Positions 21,790-32,016 of a stretch of 35,835 nt of DNA are shown here, piece after piece. The DNA is from an uncultured Selenomonadales bacterium (GTDB lineage Bacteria > Bacillota > Negativicutes > Selenomonadales > Selenomonadaceae). The notes beneath the pieces are model-generated. The model ran no database searches and had not been told where the DNA came from. It saw only the letters and a list, made by a program, of their open reading frames with translations. The DNA is taken from the NCBI GenBank assembly GCA_946183785.1, contig CAMHCS010000028.1, positions 1 to 35,835 on the forward strand, in the 5' to 3' direction. Both the position numbers and the translations under genes were made by a program. Numbering within the stretch: position 1 is the stretch's first letter; the number at the start of each line of letters is the position of its first letter.

Positions 21790-22121
21790 CGAATACTTAT
21801 TCCTCGCGCGACATAAAGCCGTAAATCCTCGACCGTCCGCCAATGCTTTTCCGCCGCCTCGACCGCTATCCTGTGCGCCGCCTCACGTCTTTCCCGTTTT
21901 TTCGCCTGTTCCCGTTCAATCTGGCGCAATGTGTGTTCGTCCGGCCCGATCATCCCGCCGCCGCTCGTTACACAGGCATGTTCGACCTCGCCTTCCGCGT
22001 TCAGCACGATCACCGAGCCATACGTTCTCGTACCGTAGAATTTTGTCCCCGGCATCGGCAGGAACGGCTGCGGGCGGTGAAGACGTAGTATCCACCGTGA
22101 AATCCTTCCCCTCTTTTCCAC
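21786..22121 (-). CDS. Hypothetical protein between pyrG and locus A (up to 111 aa)
   Basis: The frame opens at GTG 22121, just after the pyrG terminator, without a clear ribosome binding site. An internal ATG (22055) would give 89 residues. The sequence has protein-like parts (YGSVIVLNAEGEVEHACVTS, GGGMIGPDEHTLRQIEREQ) and a highly charged helical tail. The first 22 residues are less convincing, and the true start is uncertain. Its TGA stop overlaps the -35 box of the antisense-RNA promoter. No family is recognised. It may be a decayed or horizontally acquired gene. Confidence 0.45.
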   Translation of the reverse strand: MEKRGRISRWILRLHRPQPFLPMPGTKFYGTRTYGSVIVLNAEGEVEHACVTSGGGMIGPDEHTLRQIEREQAKKRERREAAHRIAVEAAEKHWRTVEDLRLYVARGISIR

Positions 22122-22128
22122 GAAAAAA

Positions 22129-22165
22129 ACCGCAAGTCCGACGAAGATTCGCCGAAGCTTGCGGT
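22129..22165 (-). terminator. Terminator of the argS-rpoE-pyrG operon
   Basis: ACCGCAAG (22129-22136) pairs with CTTGCGGT (22158-22165). On the minus strand it is followed by TTTTTTTCG, directly after the pyrG stop. Confidence 0.85.
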
Positions 22166-22176
22166 TGTTTATCGTG

Positions 22177-24137
<1,961 letters not shown>

Positions 24138-24155
24138 GATACTGCAAAATCCCCC

Positions 24156-25805
24156 TTACATTTTTTCGGGCGCGCTGACGCCCAATATATGAAGCGCATG
24201 GCGAATCACCTGCGCCGTTTTCCCCGCCAATGCGAGACGCGCTCCCGCAAGCTCCGGCTCCACGCCCATAATACGGCACCGGCTGTAAAAGCTGTGAAAC
24301 GCGCTTGCCATTTCATGCGCCGAACGCGCGATACGCTGGGGCGCGAGGTCGGCAGCAGCCTTCTCCACTTCCCGCGGGTACTCCTCAATCTTCTTGATGA
24401 GGTCAAGCTCCGACTCATCCGTCAGAAGCGAAAACGCACCGCCCTCTTTCAGTCCTGTTTCCGCCGCCTGCCGGAACACACTGGCAATGCGCGCGTGCGC
24501 GTATTGGACGTAGTAGACCGGGTTCTCGCTGGACTGGGACTTCGCCAGATCGATATCGAAATCGAGCTGGCTGTCCGGGGAACGCATTACGAAAAAATAC
24601 CTCGCCGCATCCGTTCCGACCTCCTCGATCAGCTCGGAAAGCGTCACGCTCTCTCCGGTCCGCTTCGACATCTTCACGGCCTCGCCGCCCCGAAGCAGGC
24701 TCACCATTTGAAGCAGCATCACCGTCAGCCTGTCCGGGTCGTCTCCCATCGCTTTGATGGCTGCCTTCACACGGCAAATGTAGCCGTGATGATCGGCGCC
24801 CCAAAGATTGATTACCCGTCCGAATCCGCGTTCAAATTTATCCTTATGATAGGCGATATCCGCCGCCAAATACGTCGGTTCGCCGCCCGCGCGGATTACC
24901 ACGCGATCCTTGTCGTCGCCGTAATCCGTCGAGCGCAGCCAGAGCGCGCCGTCCTTCTCGTAAATGTTCCCGTTCGCGCGGAGCTTTTCCACCGCCGCGT
25001 TCACCTTGTCCGGGTGCAGCGTCCGCTCACTGAACCAGACGTCGTATTTCACGTTGAATGCCGCAAGATCTTCTTTCAAGGCCGCGAGTTTTTCCGCAAG
25101 AGCGCGCTCCTTGAAAATCGCAAGCCGCTCCTTCTCCGGCATGGCAAGATACTTCTCGCCGTCTTTTTCTTTAATGCGCTTCGCCGTTTCAATAATGTCC
25201 TGCCCGCGATAGCCGTCCTCCGGCACCTCGACGTCCTGCCCGCAAAGCTGCAGATATCGCGCGTTCACCGACTCCGCCAGATGGTCGATCTGGTTGCCCG
25301 CGTCGTTGATGTAATACTCGGCTTCAACTGTATAGCCCGCCGCGCGTAAGAGATTCACCAACGCGCTGCCCACCGCCGCGCCGCGCCCATGGCCGACGTG
25401 AAGCGGCCCCGTCGGGTTTGCGCTGACATACTCGACCTGTACCTTCGGCAGATTCTTGTTCGGAAGATTCCCGTAGGCCTCCCCCGCCTCTATCGCCTTG
25501 CGGAGGCCGTCATAGATCACATCCTTCGTCAGGAAAAAATTGATGAAACCCGGTCCCGCAATCTCCACGCGGTCGATTCCGTCCTTCGGGAAACGCTCCG
25601 ACAGCGCCTCCGCAATCTGTCTCGGGCTCTTGCGAAACGTCCGCGCCGACTTCATCGCGAAATTCGTCGCGAAATCGCCCATTTCCTTTTGCGGAGGCAC
25701 TTCCAGCTCCACCGTCGGAAGCTCCGCCTTGGGGAAAACGCCGTCTGCAATCCCCTTTTCTGCCGCCGCGCGAATCGCCGCGGCGAGTTTTTCCTTCATG
25801 TCCAT
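24156..25805 (-). CDS. argS: Arginyl-tRNA synthetase (549 aa)
   Basis: Class I synthetase that charges tRNA-Arg. The N-terminal additional domain is followed by EYVSANPTGPLHVGHGRGAA, which contains the HIGH signature (HVGH). AEYYINDAGNQIDHLAESVN and WGADHHGYICRVKAAI are family hallmarks, and the KMSKRTG loop is present. The C-terminal DALR anticodon-binding domain (YVQYAHARIASVFR) is complete. ATG 25805 follows GCGAGGG. The gene lies in the operon with the delta subunit and CTP synthase. Confidence 0.97.
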   Translation of the reverse strand: MDMKEKLAAAIRAAAEKGIADGVFPKAELPTVELEVPPQKEMGDFATNFAMKSARTFRKSPRQIAEALSERFPKDGIDRVEIAGPGFINFFLTKDVIYDGLRKAIEAGEAYGNLPNKNLPKVQVEYVSANPTGPLHVGHGRGAAVGSALVNLLRAAGYTVEAEYYINDAGNQIDHLAESVNARYLQLCGQDVEVPEDGYRGQDIIETAKRIKEKDGEKYLAMPEKERLAIFKERALAEKLAALKEDLAAFNVKYDVWFSERTLHPDKVNAAVEKLRANGNIYEKDGALWLRSTDYGDDKDRVVIRAGGEPTYLAADIAYHKDKFERGFGRVINLWGADHHGYICRVKAAIKAMGDDPDRLTVMLLQMVSLLRGGEAVKMSKRTGESVTLSELIEEVGTDAARYFFVMRSPDSQLDFDIDLAKSQSSENPVYYVQYAHARIASVFRQAAETGLKEGGAFSLLTDESELDLIKKIEEYPREVEKAAADLAPQRIARSAHEMASAFHSFYSRCRIMGVEPELAGARLALAGKTAQVIRHALHILGVSAPEKM

Positions 25806-25837
25806 TCAATTCCCTCGCATATTAATTCAATTCAAAA

Positions 25838-26275
25838 TCAATTCAGCCGCCCGACCTCGCTCGCCTCCGGGCTGACCGAGATGGAAAGTGAATTGTTGCT
25901 TTGCCACATGCCGTTGATTGCCATCGCGTAGTCTACGCGGATTTCCCCCGACACCGTACCGTAAGCGATTTCCATATTCTGCGTGCGAACCGACAGTTTC
26001 ATGCTGCCGAACGGCGTCCGGTACTCGCTGGTGCTCTCCACGCCGTTCATAAAATACTGGTCCTGCGCAATCGCGCCGTGCCGCGTCAAATGAAGGCAAT
26101 TCGGCTCAATCTTCAGCATCGTAGAGATTGCCTCGTTATCCATATGATCGTCGTAAATCACATAGTGCATGCCGTTCTTATAATAATGGCGCCCCTCCGC
26201 CACTACCTCGACGGCGTTCGTCTCGCCGTCCGCTCCGGTCTGTTCGCCCCGCACCTTCACGATGACCTTGTCCAT
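25838..26275 (-). CDS. YwiB family (DUF1934) beta-barrel protein (145 aa)
   Basis: ATG 26275 follows GAGGTGAACGA. The protein shows VIVKVRGEQTGADGETNAVE, then GMHYVIYDDHMDNEAISTML, RHGAIAQDQYFMNG and TVSGEIRVDYAMAINGMWQS, the sequence of conserved blocks in the DUF1934/YwiB family, which adopts a small calycin-like barrel. In many Firmicutes this gene sits directly before argS, as here. The biochemical role is unknown. It is the first gene of the operon. Confidence 0.85.
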   Translation of the reverse strand: MDKVIVKVRGEQTGADGETNAVEVVAEGRHYYKNGMHYVIYDDHMDNEAISTMLKIEPNCLHLTRHGAIAQDQYFMNGVESTSEYRTPFGSMKLSVRTQNMEIAYGTVSGEIRVDYAMAINGMWQSNNSLSISVSPEASEVGRLN

Positions 26276-26311
26276 TCGTTCACCTCGCCACAATTAAAAA
26301 CATACTGTAAT

Positions 26312-26340
26312 ATTATAGCCCACACCGTCCGTTCCGTCTA
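26312..26340 (-). promoter_or_regulatory. Promoter of the ywiB-like/argS/rpoE/pyrG operon
   Basis: TAGACG (26340-26335) and a perfect TATAAT (26317-26312) with a 17-base spacer on the minus strand, 37 bases before the start codon. Confidence 0.75.
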
Positions 26341-26425
26341 TGAAAAATTTGAAAGCTACATTTTATAGTCGATAAGTCGCATTTTGTCTAAGAAACTATC
26401 CCTCCCCTTAATTTTTCGATCGAAT

Positions 26426-26443
26426 CTGACGATATATAGTCAG
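26426..26443. repeat. Short inverted repeat upstream of the gene at 26479
   Basis: CTGAC (26426-26430) and GTCAG (26439-26443) flank GATATATA, 35 bases before the ORF. It could overlap a promoter or operator. Confidence 0.35.
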
Positions 26444-26478
26444 CAGGATTTCATCGGCACTGAAAAGAGGTAACGGCA

Positions 26479-26928
26479 ATGACGAATCAAAGCTTCTGGA
26501 CGCAAGTCATTTCAGCAAAGAGCGCGACGCCCGTCGTCGGCCCCGCTAAACGGCAAGCCGCAGCAAACGGCGCCGCAGGAGAATACGCGCGCATTCTTAC
26601 CGAGAAGATTGCCTCTATCGAAGACGACCTGAAGCGCATGGAAAAAGAACGCGAAGATATCGAGGAAATCGACACGCTGCGGCGCGACGCCGAGGAACGC
26701 GGCACATTCCGCACACAAGCTGAGCTGCCCGAGACGGTCAAACGCGTCATGGGCGACGGCACAATTCTCGTGACGACGACGAAAGACGGCAAGATCGTCG
26801 AGCAATACCGCAAAAAGCCGCGTCTCGTCCCCGTCGCTGACGGAGCCGCGCCGAAGAACGCTCTGCCCTCGGAAAAATATAAATGGGTTCCGAAGCAAAA
26901 TCCCCTTGAGTTGTTGGAATGCATATAA
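26479..26928 (+). CDS. Hypothetical protein with coiled-coil centre (149 aa)
   Basis: ATG 26479 follows AAAAGAGGTAACGGCA. The N-terminal 30 residues are low-complexity and alanine-rich, followed by a coiled coil (LTEKIASIEDDLKRMEKERE). A small domain with GDGTILVTTTKDGKIVEQYR comes next, then a proline/lysine-rich end. No signal peptide. Similar short proteins occur near motility genes in related bacteria, but I cannot name a family. It is a single-gene unit with its own terminator. Confidence 0.7.
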   Translation: MTNQSFWTQVISAKSATPVVGPAKRQAAANGAAGEYARILTEKIASIEDDLKRMEKEREDIEEIDTLRRDAEERGTFRTQAELPETVKRVMGDGTILVTTTKDGKIVEQYRKKPRLVPVADGAAPKNALPSEKYKWVPKQNPLELLECI

Positions 26929-26940
26929 ACTGTGGTGTCG

Positions 26941-26979
26941 TGAATCCCGTCGGGAAGCAATCTCTCCCGACGGGATTCA
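26941..26979 (+). terminator. Terminator after the gene at 26479-26928
   Basis: TGAATCCCGTCGGGA pairs perfectly with TCCCGACGGGATTCA (15 bp), followed by TGTTTTTCC. Confidence 0.9.
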
Positions 26980-27014
26980 TGTTTTTCCGACATGATTATG
27001 GTTGCCTGAGACGC

Positions 27015-27043
27015 TTCCTATTTTTCAAAAGTTGCTCTATAAT
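27015..27043 (+). promoter_or_regulatory. Promoter of the MFS transporter gene
   Basis: A perfect TATAAT (27038-27043) with TTCCTA 17 bases upstream, 45 bases before the start codon. The -35 box is weak. Confidence 0.55.
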
Positions 27044-27088
27044 GGGATGAAATTGAAAGCCCCAAACTTGCAAGAGGAGGATATCGTC

Positions 27089-28315
27089 GTGAATTGGAAA
27101 GTTGTGCTCGCCGTCCTGACGGGAAATGTCATTTTCATGGCGTCGAGCTATACGATGCTGATCCCCTTTCTGCCGATGTATCTGACGCACGAGCTGGGCG
27201 TCCCGATGGAAGATGTCAATCTCTGGTCAGGCGCCGTATTCTCGGCCAGCTTCGTGGTCAGCGCCATCATGGGGCCGATCTGGGGACGCATGGCGGACAC
27301 CCACGGCAAGCGAATGATGGCGATTCGCGCGAGCCTTTTGCTCTCCGTCAGCTATTTCCTCGGCGGCGTCGTCTCGTCGCCGTTGGAACTGGTCGGGATG
27401 CGTATTTTCCAAGGCTTTGCCGCAGGGCTTTGGCCGATGGATCTTGCGATCATGACGATGTACGCGCCGCCGGACAAGCTGGGCGTCTGCCTCGGCGTCA
27501 TGCAAAGCGCGATGACCGCTGGCGGCGTCATCGGCCCACTATTGGGCGGCGTGCTGGCGGAGGCCTTCGGCATGCGCGCCTCGTTTTTCGTGGCCTCCGC
27601 CGCTCTGATGCTGAACTGCATCATTTTCATTTTCGTCATCAAGGAGCCACCGGATCCGTCCCGGAAAAAGGACGCAGCGAAAGCGCCCGCGCCCAGCCCC
27701 TTTGCGTTGCTGAAGATTCCCGTGCTGCGAACGCTGCTTTCCGCCTCGGCAGTCATGCAGATGGTCATCCTGATCCTTCAGCCAATCATGACCACTTATA
27801 TCACGTCACTTGCAGGCGAGCTGCCGAATATCATTTTCGTCTCCGGTATGATCTTCTCTCTCGGCGGCTTCGCGGGCGTCATCGCAGCTCCCGCCTGGGG
27901 CTGGTTCGGTCAGCACAAAGGGTATCTCCGCGCCGCCTTGACCGCGATCCCGCTGGCTGGCGTCGGCCTCTTCATCCAGGGCTCGGTGACCGACCTCCAT
28001 ATCTATGCCGCCATGCAGTTCGTCTGCGGCGTCTTCTTCTGCGCCGTCCATCCTTCCATCAACGCACTGCTGGCGAAAAACACTTCCCCTGGCGTCAAGG
28101 GCAGCATCTTCGGCATGATGTTCGCCGTCCAGCAGATTGGCTCGATCCTCGGCCCGGTTCTCGGCGGCGTGGTGGCCACGTTGTTCGGCATGAAATATGT
28201 CTTCTATGTGGCGGGATGCGTGTTGTTCTCCCTCGCCCTATTCCTGCGCTCTCGAAAGAAGTTGATCGAAGGAAATAACTCCTTGCCTTCCCCTCAAGGG
28301 GAAGACACACCATAA
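27089..28315 (+). CDS. MFS family exporter, MdtG-like (408 aa)
   Basis: GTG 27089 follows GAGGAGG with 8-base spacing and puts the first membrane helix at the N-terminus (VVLAVLTGNVIFMASSYTML). The upstream ATG frame adds a leader without a ribosome binding site. Twelve hydrophobic segments are visible. The MFS A-motif is GPIWGRMADTHGKRMMAI, and motif C-like glycines occur in VMQSAMTAGGVIGPLLGGVL, which points to a drug/H+ antiporter. The substrate is unknown. It is a single-gene unit. Confidence 0.85.
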   Translation: MNWKVVLAVLTGNVIFMASSYTMLIPFLPMYLTHELGVPMEDVNLWSGAVFSASFVVSAIMGPIWGRMADTHGKRMMAIRASLLLSVSYFLGGVVSSPLELVGMRIFQGFAAGLWPMDLAIMTMYAPPDKLGVCLGVMQSAMTAGGVIGPLLGGVLAEAFGMRASFFVASAALMLNCIIFIFVIKEPPDPSRKKDAAKAPAPSPFALLKIPVLRTLLSASAVMQMVILILQPIMTTYITSLAGELPNIIFVSGMIFSLGGFAGVIAAPAWGWFGQHKGYLRAALTAIPLAGVGLFIQGSVTDLHIYAAMQFVCGVFFCAVHPSINALLAKNTSPGVKGSIFGMMFAVQQIGSILGPVLGGVVATLFGMKYVFYVAGCVLFSLALFLRSRKKLIEGNNSLPSPQGEDTP

Positions 28316-28319
28316 AAAA

Positions 28320-28348
28320 GCCGCGACACCATGGCGCAGTGTCGCGGC
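28320..28348. terminator. Bidirectional terminator between convergent genes
   Basis: GCCGCGACAC pairs perfectly with GTGTCGCGGC. T-runs lie on both sides (ATTTTT on plus, TTTTTT on minus). Confidence 0.9.
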
Positions 28349-28382
28349 ATATTTTTATGGGAAAACGGTATGAACCGGCGAA

Positions 28383-29057
28383 TCAGACGCCGCCCATCTC
28401 CGCCGCTTTCTTATCGAAGCGGCCCATAATCTCATTGTAAGTGTCATGCGTAATCTGCGGCATTTCGTCCTTGCCGGTGATGTCCTTGAAGACAAGCCCC
28501 GCCTGACGGAACCCCTCTTCTACAGCCGCGCGCATCTCGGACAGCTTGCCCGTGTCTCCGCCCGCAAGTGCCTCCGCCAATCCAAAAATACGATCGGAGA
28601 CCGCCTCCACGGAATACGCGCCGCCTTCGGAAATCGCGGCTTGCGCTTCTTCCGGCGTCGTGCCTACCGGCGGGAGCATGAAATTCTCGATGCCGATTTC
28701 CGTACCGCCGAAGTTCAGCGAATAGATGCCCTCGTTGAACAGGTTCTGCACCTTCATGTTCTGCTCGGTCATCGCCTGGATCATCATCGTGTAGCTCTGG
28801 TCGGTCATGTCCTGAAGCTGACGAACCTGGTCCGCGGTCAAGCCCTTCGCTTTCTCAGCGCCCGCGCCTTCAACCTTGGCATTTTTCGCCGCATCCTTCG
28901 CCGCATCCGAGATGTTGACAGAGTAAGCATCGCCCATAGTCTTTTCGGGCTTCTCGGCGACCTTCTCGTCCTTCTTCTGCGCATGCGGCGTCTTCAGCGA
29001 CGCCGATACGGACGCATACGCCATTTGCGCGTTGGTGGTAACATTGTTGACAGCCAT
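28383..29057 (-). CDS. Hypothetical protein with a DUF5610-like C-terminus (224 aa)
   Basis: ATG 29057 follows AAGGAGGAATG. The N-terminus (MAVNNVTTNAQMAYASVSAS) has no signal peptide. The motif YSVNISDAAKDAAKNAKVEG recalls flagellar hook/rod-associated proteins, which often carry VxISxAA segments. The C-terminal block VEEGFRQAGLVFKDITGKDE, then ITHDTYNEIMGRFDKKA, resembles the DUF5610 pattern. A methionine-rich helix (MTDQSYTMMIQAMTEQNMKV) lies between. A link to motility or the cell surface is inferred only. It has a single-gene layout. Confidence 0.65.
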   Translation of the reverse strand: MAVNNVTTNAQMAYASVSASLKTPHAQKKDEKVAEKPEKTMGDAYSVNISDAAKDAAKNAKVEGAGAEKAKGLTADQVRQLQDMTDQSYTMMIQAMTEQNMKVQNLFNEGIYSLNFGGTEIGIENFMLPPVGTTPEEAQAAISEGGAYSVEAVSDRIFGLAEALAGGDTGKLSEMRAAVEEGFRQAGLVFKDITGKDEMPQITHDTYNEIMGRFDKKAAEMGGV

Positions 29058-29155
29058 TTTGCATTCCTCCTTGACAAAATAGAAAAATAAACTCCTTTTC
29101 CACCAAAAACATCATACCATAAATTCCGGCCGCGAACAATAGGATCATAAAAAAA

Positions 29156-29184
29156 AAGCCCCTTCCCGCTTGAGAAAGAGACTT
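29156..29184 (-). terminator. Terminator after the gene at 29200-29463
   Basis: AAGTCTCTT and AAGGGGCTT pair with G-U wobbles in minus-strand RNA and are followed by an eight-base T-run. Confidence 0.65.
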
Positions 29185-29199
29185 TCAACTCACAACCAG

Positions 29200-29463
29200 T
29201 CATACGATAAAAATAATGAACGCCGTCAACGCAATGGAAGCCAGCAACGCCGCCAGAACCATTACGCCTTCTTTCGTGGCAGGCCGCCCGAAATGGAAAT
29301 GTTCTCCCAAAAAACCGCGCCGATTGAAAAACCATGACCTCGTACGCTTCTTGAACCATTTCTTCCGCCGCTTTTCCCCGAGCAGCCGAAGCGCGATATG
29401 CGCAAGGCAAAATGCGCTGACCAGCGAGAAAAAAATCCGGCGCACAATCTCCGTATCCGTCAA
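29200..29463 (-). CDS. Small membrane protein (87 aa)
   Basis: Probable TTG start at 29463 after GGAGGTG. Two hydrophobic segments, IFFSLVSAFCLAHIALRLL near the N-terminus and VMVLAALLASIALTAFIIFI at the end, flank a very basic loop (GEKRRKKWFKKRTRSWFFNR). This predicts a hairpin with the loop in the cytoplasm. No family is recognised. It is transcribed alone, with its own terminator. Confidence 0.65.
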   Translation of the reverse strand: MTDTEIVRRIFFSLVSAFCLAHIALRLLGEKRRKKWFKKRTRSWFFNRRGFLGEHFHFGRPATKEGVMVLAALLASIALTAFIIFIV

Positions 29464-29544
29464 GTCCGTTCCACCTCCGTTTACCGTTCTCCATTATACC
29501 CATTCAAGGCTAAAATTACAAGCAATCTTATTATAGCAATCTTA

Positions 29545-30303
29545 TTATCTCGACAGGAAAATCACCAACCCGCCGACAAGCGGCGTCGCTGTGACTACCG
29601 CCTGTAAGACCGGACGCGGCGCGAGGCTTGTGAACTTCGCCCCGACAAAGGAGCCGATCACGAGCCCGAGAAAAGTCTGGATGAAAATCCCCATATTCAG
29701 ATGGCCGTTCAAAATATATCCGGCGCTGCCCGCAATCGAGATCGGCAAAATCACGAGCATGCAGGTCCCGACGGTCTTCAGTAGCGAAACGCCGAAAAAC
29801 ATCATCAGCGAAAGCTGAATGAACGCCGTCGCGCCGATGCCGAAAGCGCCGGAAAGGAAGCCCATCACTACGCCCGTCACCGAGCCGAGCACGAGAAGCT
29901 CCTGCCCCTGCGGCTGCGTCCTGCGGATATGGATGTGACGGTCGAGCCACGCTTTGTGATACAGTCGGACATACATGATGATTGCCGACAAGAACATCAT
30001 CATGGCGGTAAAAAAGCTAAGCTCATTCGTCGGCAGGCTATGCGCGACATGCGCGCCGATGAACGCGCCAACCATGCCCGCGCTACCAATGACAAGGCCC
30101 ATCTTCACCTCGACCTCGCCCTCGCGAAGATGACTGACCGTGCCGGAAATCATCGTGAAAATCATCGCAGTTATGGCCACCGCCAGCGCCTCGTGCATCG
30201 GCACGCCATACCCCGCCACCAGCAAGGCGATTGTCATGCCGGAACCGCCCGCGCCGCAAAAGCCGAGCAAAAACCCCATAGCCAGCATTCCCGTGAAAAT
30301 CAT
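29545..30303 (-). CDS. TauE/SafE family sulfite/sulfonate-type permease (252 aa)
   Basis: ATG 30303 is preferred, since AAAGG lies 10 bases upstream; the TTG at 30312 is too close to it. Seven or eight membrane helices are visible. The family repeat occurs twice: LLGFCGAGGSGMTIALLVAG near the N-terminus and FLSGAFGIGATAFIQLSLMM in the second half. The family exports or imports sulfite, sulfoacetate or related anions; the substrate here is unknown. It is divergent from the type I toxin locus B. Confidence 0.88.
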   Translation of the reverse strand: MIFTGMLAMGFLLGFCGAGGSGMTIALLVAGYGVPMHEALAVAITAMIFTMISGTVSHLREGEVEVKMGLVIGSAGMVGAFIGAHVAHSLPTNELSFFTAMMMFLSAIIMYVRLYHKAWLDRHIHIRRTQPQGQELLVLGSVTGVVMGFLSGAFGIGATAFIQLSLMMFFGVSLLKTVGTCMLVILPISIAGSAGYILNGHLNMGIFIQTFLGLVIGSFVGAKFTSLAPRPVLQAVVTATPLVGGLVIFLSR

Positions 30304-30402
30304 TCCGAACAAACCTTTCTTTTTAATAAAAGTTTTGCGATAATAAACATCGAGAGACAGAAGGTGTACGTCGGTTTGCTCCCGTAAGGGAGGTGATGCC
30401 CG

Positions 30403-30480
30403 ATGCGGGTGTTTGAGGCTTTGTCTTTGATGATTGCTTTCGGACTCCTGATTGTGGCTATCCTTTCAAACGGGAGATAG
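30403..30480 (+). CDS. Holin-like small membrane toxin, locus B (25 aa)
   Basis: A 25-codon ORF begins MRVFEALSLMIAFGLLIVAI, closely matching the conserved 'YEALSLMIAFG' core of Firmicutes holin-like type I toxins. The ribosome binding site AAGGGAGGTGAT is near-perfect but lies in a hairpin, CTCCC (30379-30383)-GTAA-GGGAG (30388-30392). A shared bidirectional terminator (30497-30525) follows, and a strong converging promoter (30591-30618) should make an antisense RNA. This is the classic layout of a Fst/TxpA-like type I toxin-antitoxin locus. Expression would be lethal or membrane-damaging when unrestrained. Confidence 0.85.
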   Translation: MRVFEALSLMIAFGLLIVAILSNGR

Positions 30481-30496
30481 TTTCCATAGTGAAATG

Positions 30497-30525
30497 AAAA
30501 AACCGCGTATGCAACGCGGTTTTTT
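30497..30525. terminator. Shared bidirectional terminator of locus B
   Basis: ACCGCGT-ATGCA-ACGCGGT with an A-run before and a T-run after works on both strands. It ends both the toxin mRNA and the converging antisense RNA, so their 3' ends are complementary. Confidence 0.9.
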
Positions 30526-30584
30526 CTAAAGAACCAAAAAATCTTTGGGAGAACCGACGCGTGCAACATCGGCTGTCTCTGTCT
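30497..30584 (-). ncRNA. Candidate antisense antitoxin RNA, locus B (about 88 nt)
   Basis: Predicted start near 30584, from the promoter at 30591-30618, running to the shared terminator. It contains an internal hairpin, CCGA/TCGG, and the sequence CGGTTCTCC that recurs in element C (31967-32044). The ends are predicted from promoter and terminator. Confidence 0.7.
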
Positions 30585-30590
30585 GTATTC

Positions 30591-30618
30591 ATTATAGCAT
30601 GATTTTATAAATCGTCAA
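30591..30618 (-). promoter_or_regulatory. Promoter of the locus B antisense RNA
   Basis: TTGACG (30618-30613) and a perfect TATAAT (30596-30591) with a 16-base spacer. It is preceded on the minus strand by GCGCTTTTTTC, as in element C. Confidence 0.85.
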
Positions 30619-30666
30619 GAAAAAAGCGCCCCTCAATATGCGACTTTTCCCATGCCTCTTCCCATA

Positions 30667-31917
30667 TCACAACAGCCAATGGAACAGTCCCATCCATGCG
30701 AGGAAGGAAAGAAAGACGACGCCGCAGGCGGAAACCGCAAAGAGGCGCACAAACAGGCGATGCTGTTCGGGAACGGAGGCTTTCGCCGCCGAGGAATACG
30801 CTGCAAGCGCAAGGCCGCCGCCCGTGGAGAGCGGACTGATGCCCCCGCAATGGGAAATCATCGAAAGGCACGTTGCCATCTCAATTGGATCGAACCCGCC
30901 GCCAAGATTTTCAGAAAGATCGGGAATCGCAGGAATCAGCGTCGGCATTACAACGCCGGACGTAGAACTGCACCAGGACATACACCCTGCGGTAATGCCC
31001 GTGATTGCAGTTGCAGTCGAAGGCGTCATGATTGACGCCAGCGTGTCGGACAGCAACTCGATGCCGCCGAGCTTGATGATCAGGTTCATCAGCACGCTGA
31101 CGCCGCCAATCAGAATCAACGTACCCCACGGGACGTTTTTCAACGCCTCGCCCTCGTCCGCAACCTTGAGCAGCGAAAGCGCGGCGGCAACGGCAAAGCT
31201 CGTCAAGCCCACGTTGAAATGGAAAAACATCACAAGCACAACCATGACCGCAATGCCCGCCAGCGTCGTTTTTTGCTTCGCGCTAAACGCAGGGAGCTCA
31301 AACAGATGAATGACATGGGTGGAATGGAGCTTCCAACCGCCAAACGCGATATAGACCACCGCCGCATAGACGGTCATGGACAGCACGCCGTTCATCAGGA
31401 ACGGCGCTTCAACGCCGAAAAGACCGATCTGCTCGCAAAGATTCCTCCCGATGATGCCCGTCGCGGCCAACGGGGACACGCCGCCGCCCGACGCGCCCAG
31501 TACCACGAGCGCCGCGAGCATGACAGGGGAGATTTTCATCTCAGCAGCCAACGTCATCGAAAACACCATCATGATCGCAATCGTCGGCACCGTGCCCGGA
31601 CCGAGCGCCGAAAGCACCGTGGAGAAGACGTAAATGACGATGGGGACAAGAGCCGTATGCTCCCCAGTCAGGGCGACGACCTTTTCCGCCAGCAGCGCCA
31701 ATGAACCGTTCAGCTGTGCAATGCTGAACAAATAAGTTACGCCGAGCAAAATCAGGAACAGCGAATAGTTGAAGCCCGCAATCACGGCCTTGTCCGGAAT
31801 TCCTGCCACACGCCCCAATACTAACGCAAAAGCAATGGACAGCAGCCCCGTGTTCATGTGCCGCAAAAAGCCGAGAATGATAGCGAAAAACAACAGTGCA
31901 AGCGAGAGGATTTCCAT
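30667..31917 (-). CDS. MatC-like dicarboxylate/anion carrier (416 aa)
   Basis: ATG 31917 gives the family N-terminus MEILSLALLFFAIILGFLRH; the AGGAAGG site lies about 14 bases upstream, unusually far. About a dozen hydrophobic segments are seen. The conserved MatC/DASS-type loops are SALGPGTVPTIAIMM, GASGGGVSPLAATGI and SHCGGISPLSTGGGLALAA. It probably imports a C4-dicarboxylate such as malonate, succinate or fumarate. A promoter and hairpin related to the type I antitoxin elements precede it (31967-32044). Confidence 0.85.
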   Translation of the reverse strand: MEILSLALLFFAIILGFLRHMNTGLLSIAFALVLGRVAGIPDKAVIAGFNYSLFLILLGVTYLFSIAQLNGSLALLAEKVVALTGEHTALVPIVIYVFSTVLSALGPGTVPTIAIMMVFSMTLAAEMKISPVMLAALVVLGASGGGVSPLAATGIIGRNLCEQIGLFGVEAPFLMNGVLSMTVYAAVVYIAFGGWKLHSTHVIHLFELPAFSAKQKTTLAGIAVMVVLVMFFHFNVGLTSFAVAAALSLLKVADEGEALKNVPWGTLILIGGVSVLMNLIIKLGGIELLSDTLASIMTPSTATAITGITAGCMSWCSSTSGVVMPTLIPAIPDLSENLGGGFDPIEMATCLSMISHCGGISPLSTGGGLALAAYSSAAKASVPEQHRLFVRLFAVSACGVVFLSFLAWMGLFHWLL

Positions 31918-31966
31918 TGATAACGACGCTTCCTTCCTGTGAAATAAGAAAATATGATTTTTACCC

Positions 31967-32010
31967 AAAAAAACAAGGAGAACCGAGTCTTTGAACCGCG
32001 GCTCTCCTGT
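31967..32010 (-). ncRNA. Short hairpin RNA or attenuator related to antitoxin RNAs (element C)
   Basis: From the promoter at 32017-32044 a transcript of about 40 nt would fold GGAGAGCCG with CGGTTCTCC (9 bp, one G-U) and end in TTGTTTTTTT. It aligns with locus B RNA through TATAATGAA, TACAG, GCCG and CGGTTCTCC. No toxin ORF is present on the facing strand. It may be an orphan small RNA or a leader that attenuates the MatC-like gene. Confidence 0.65.
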
Positions 32011-32016
32011 ATGTTC

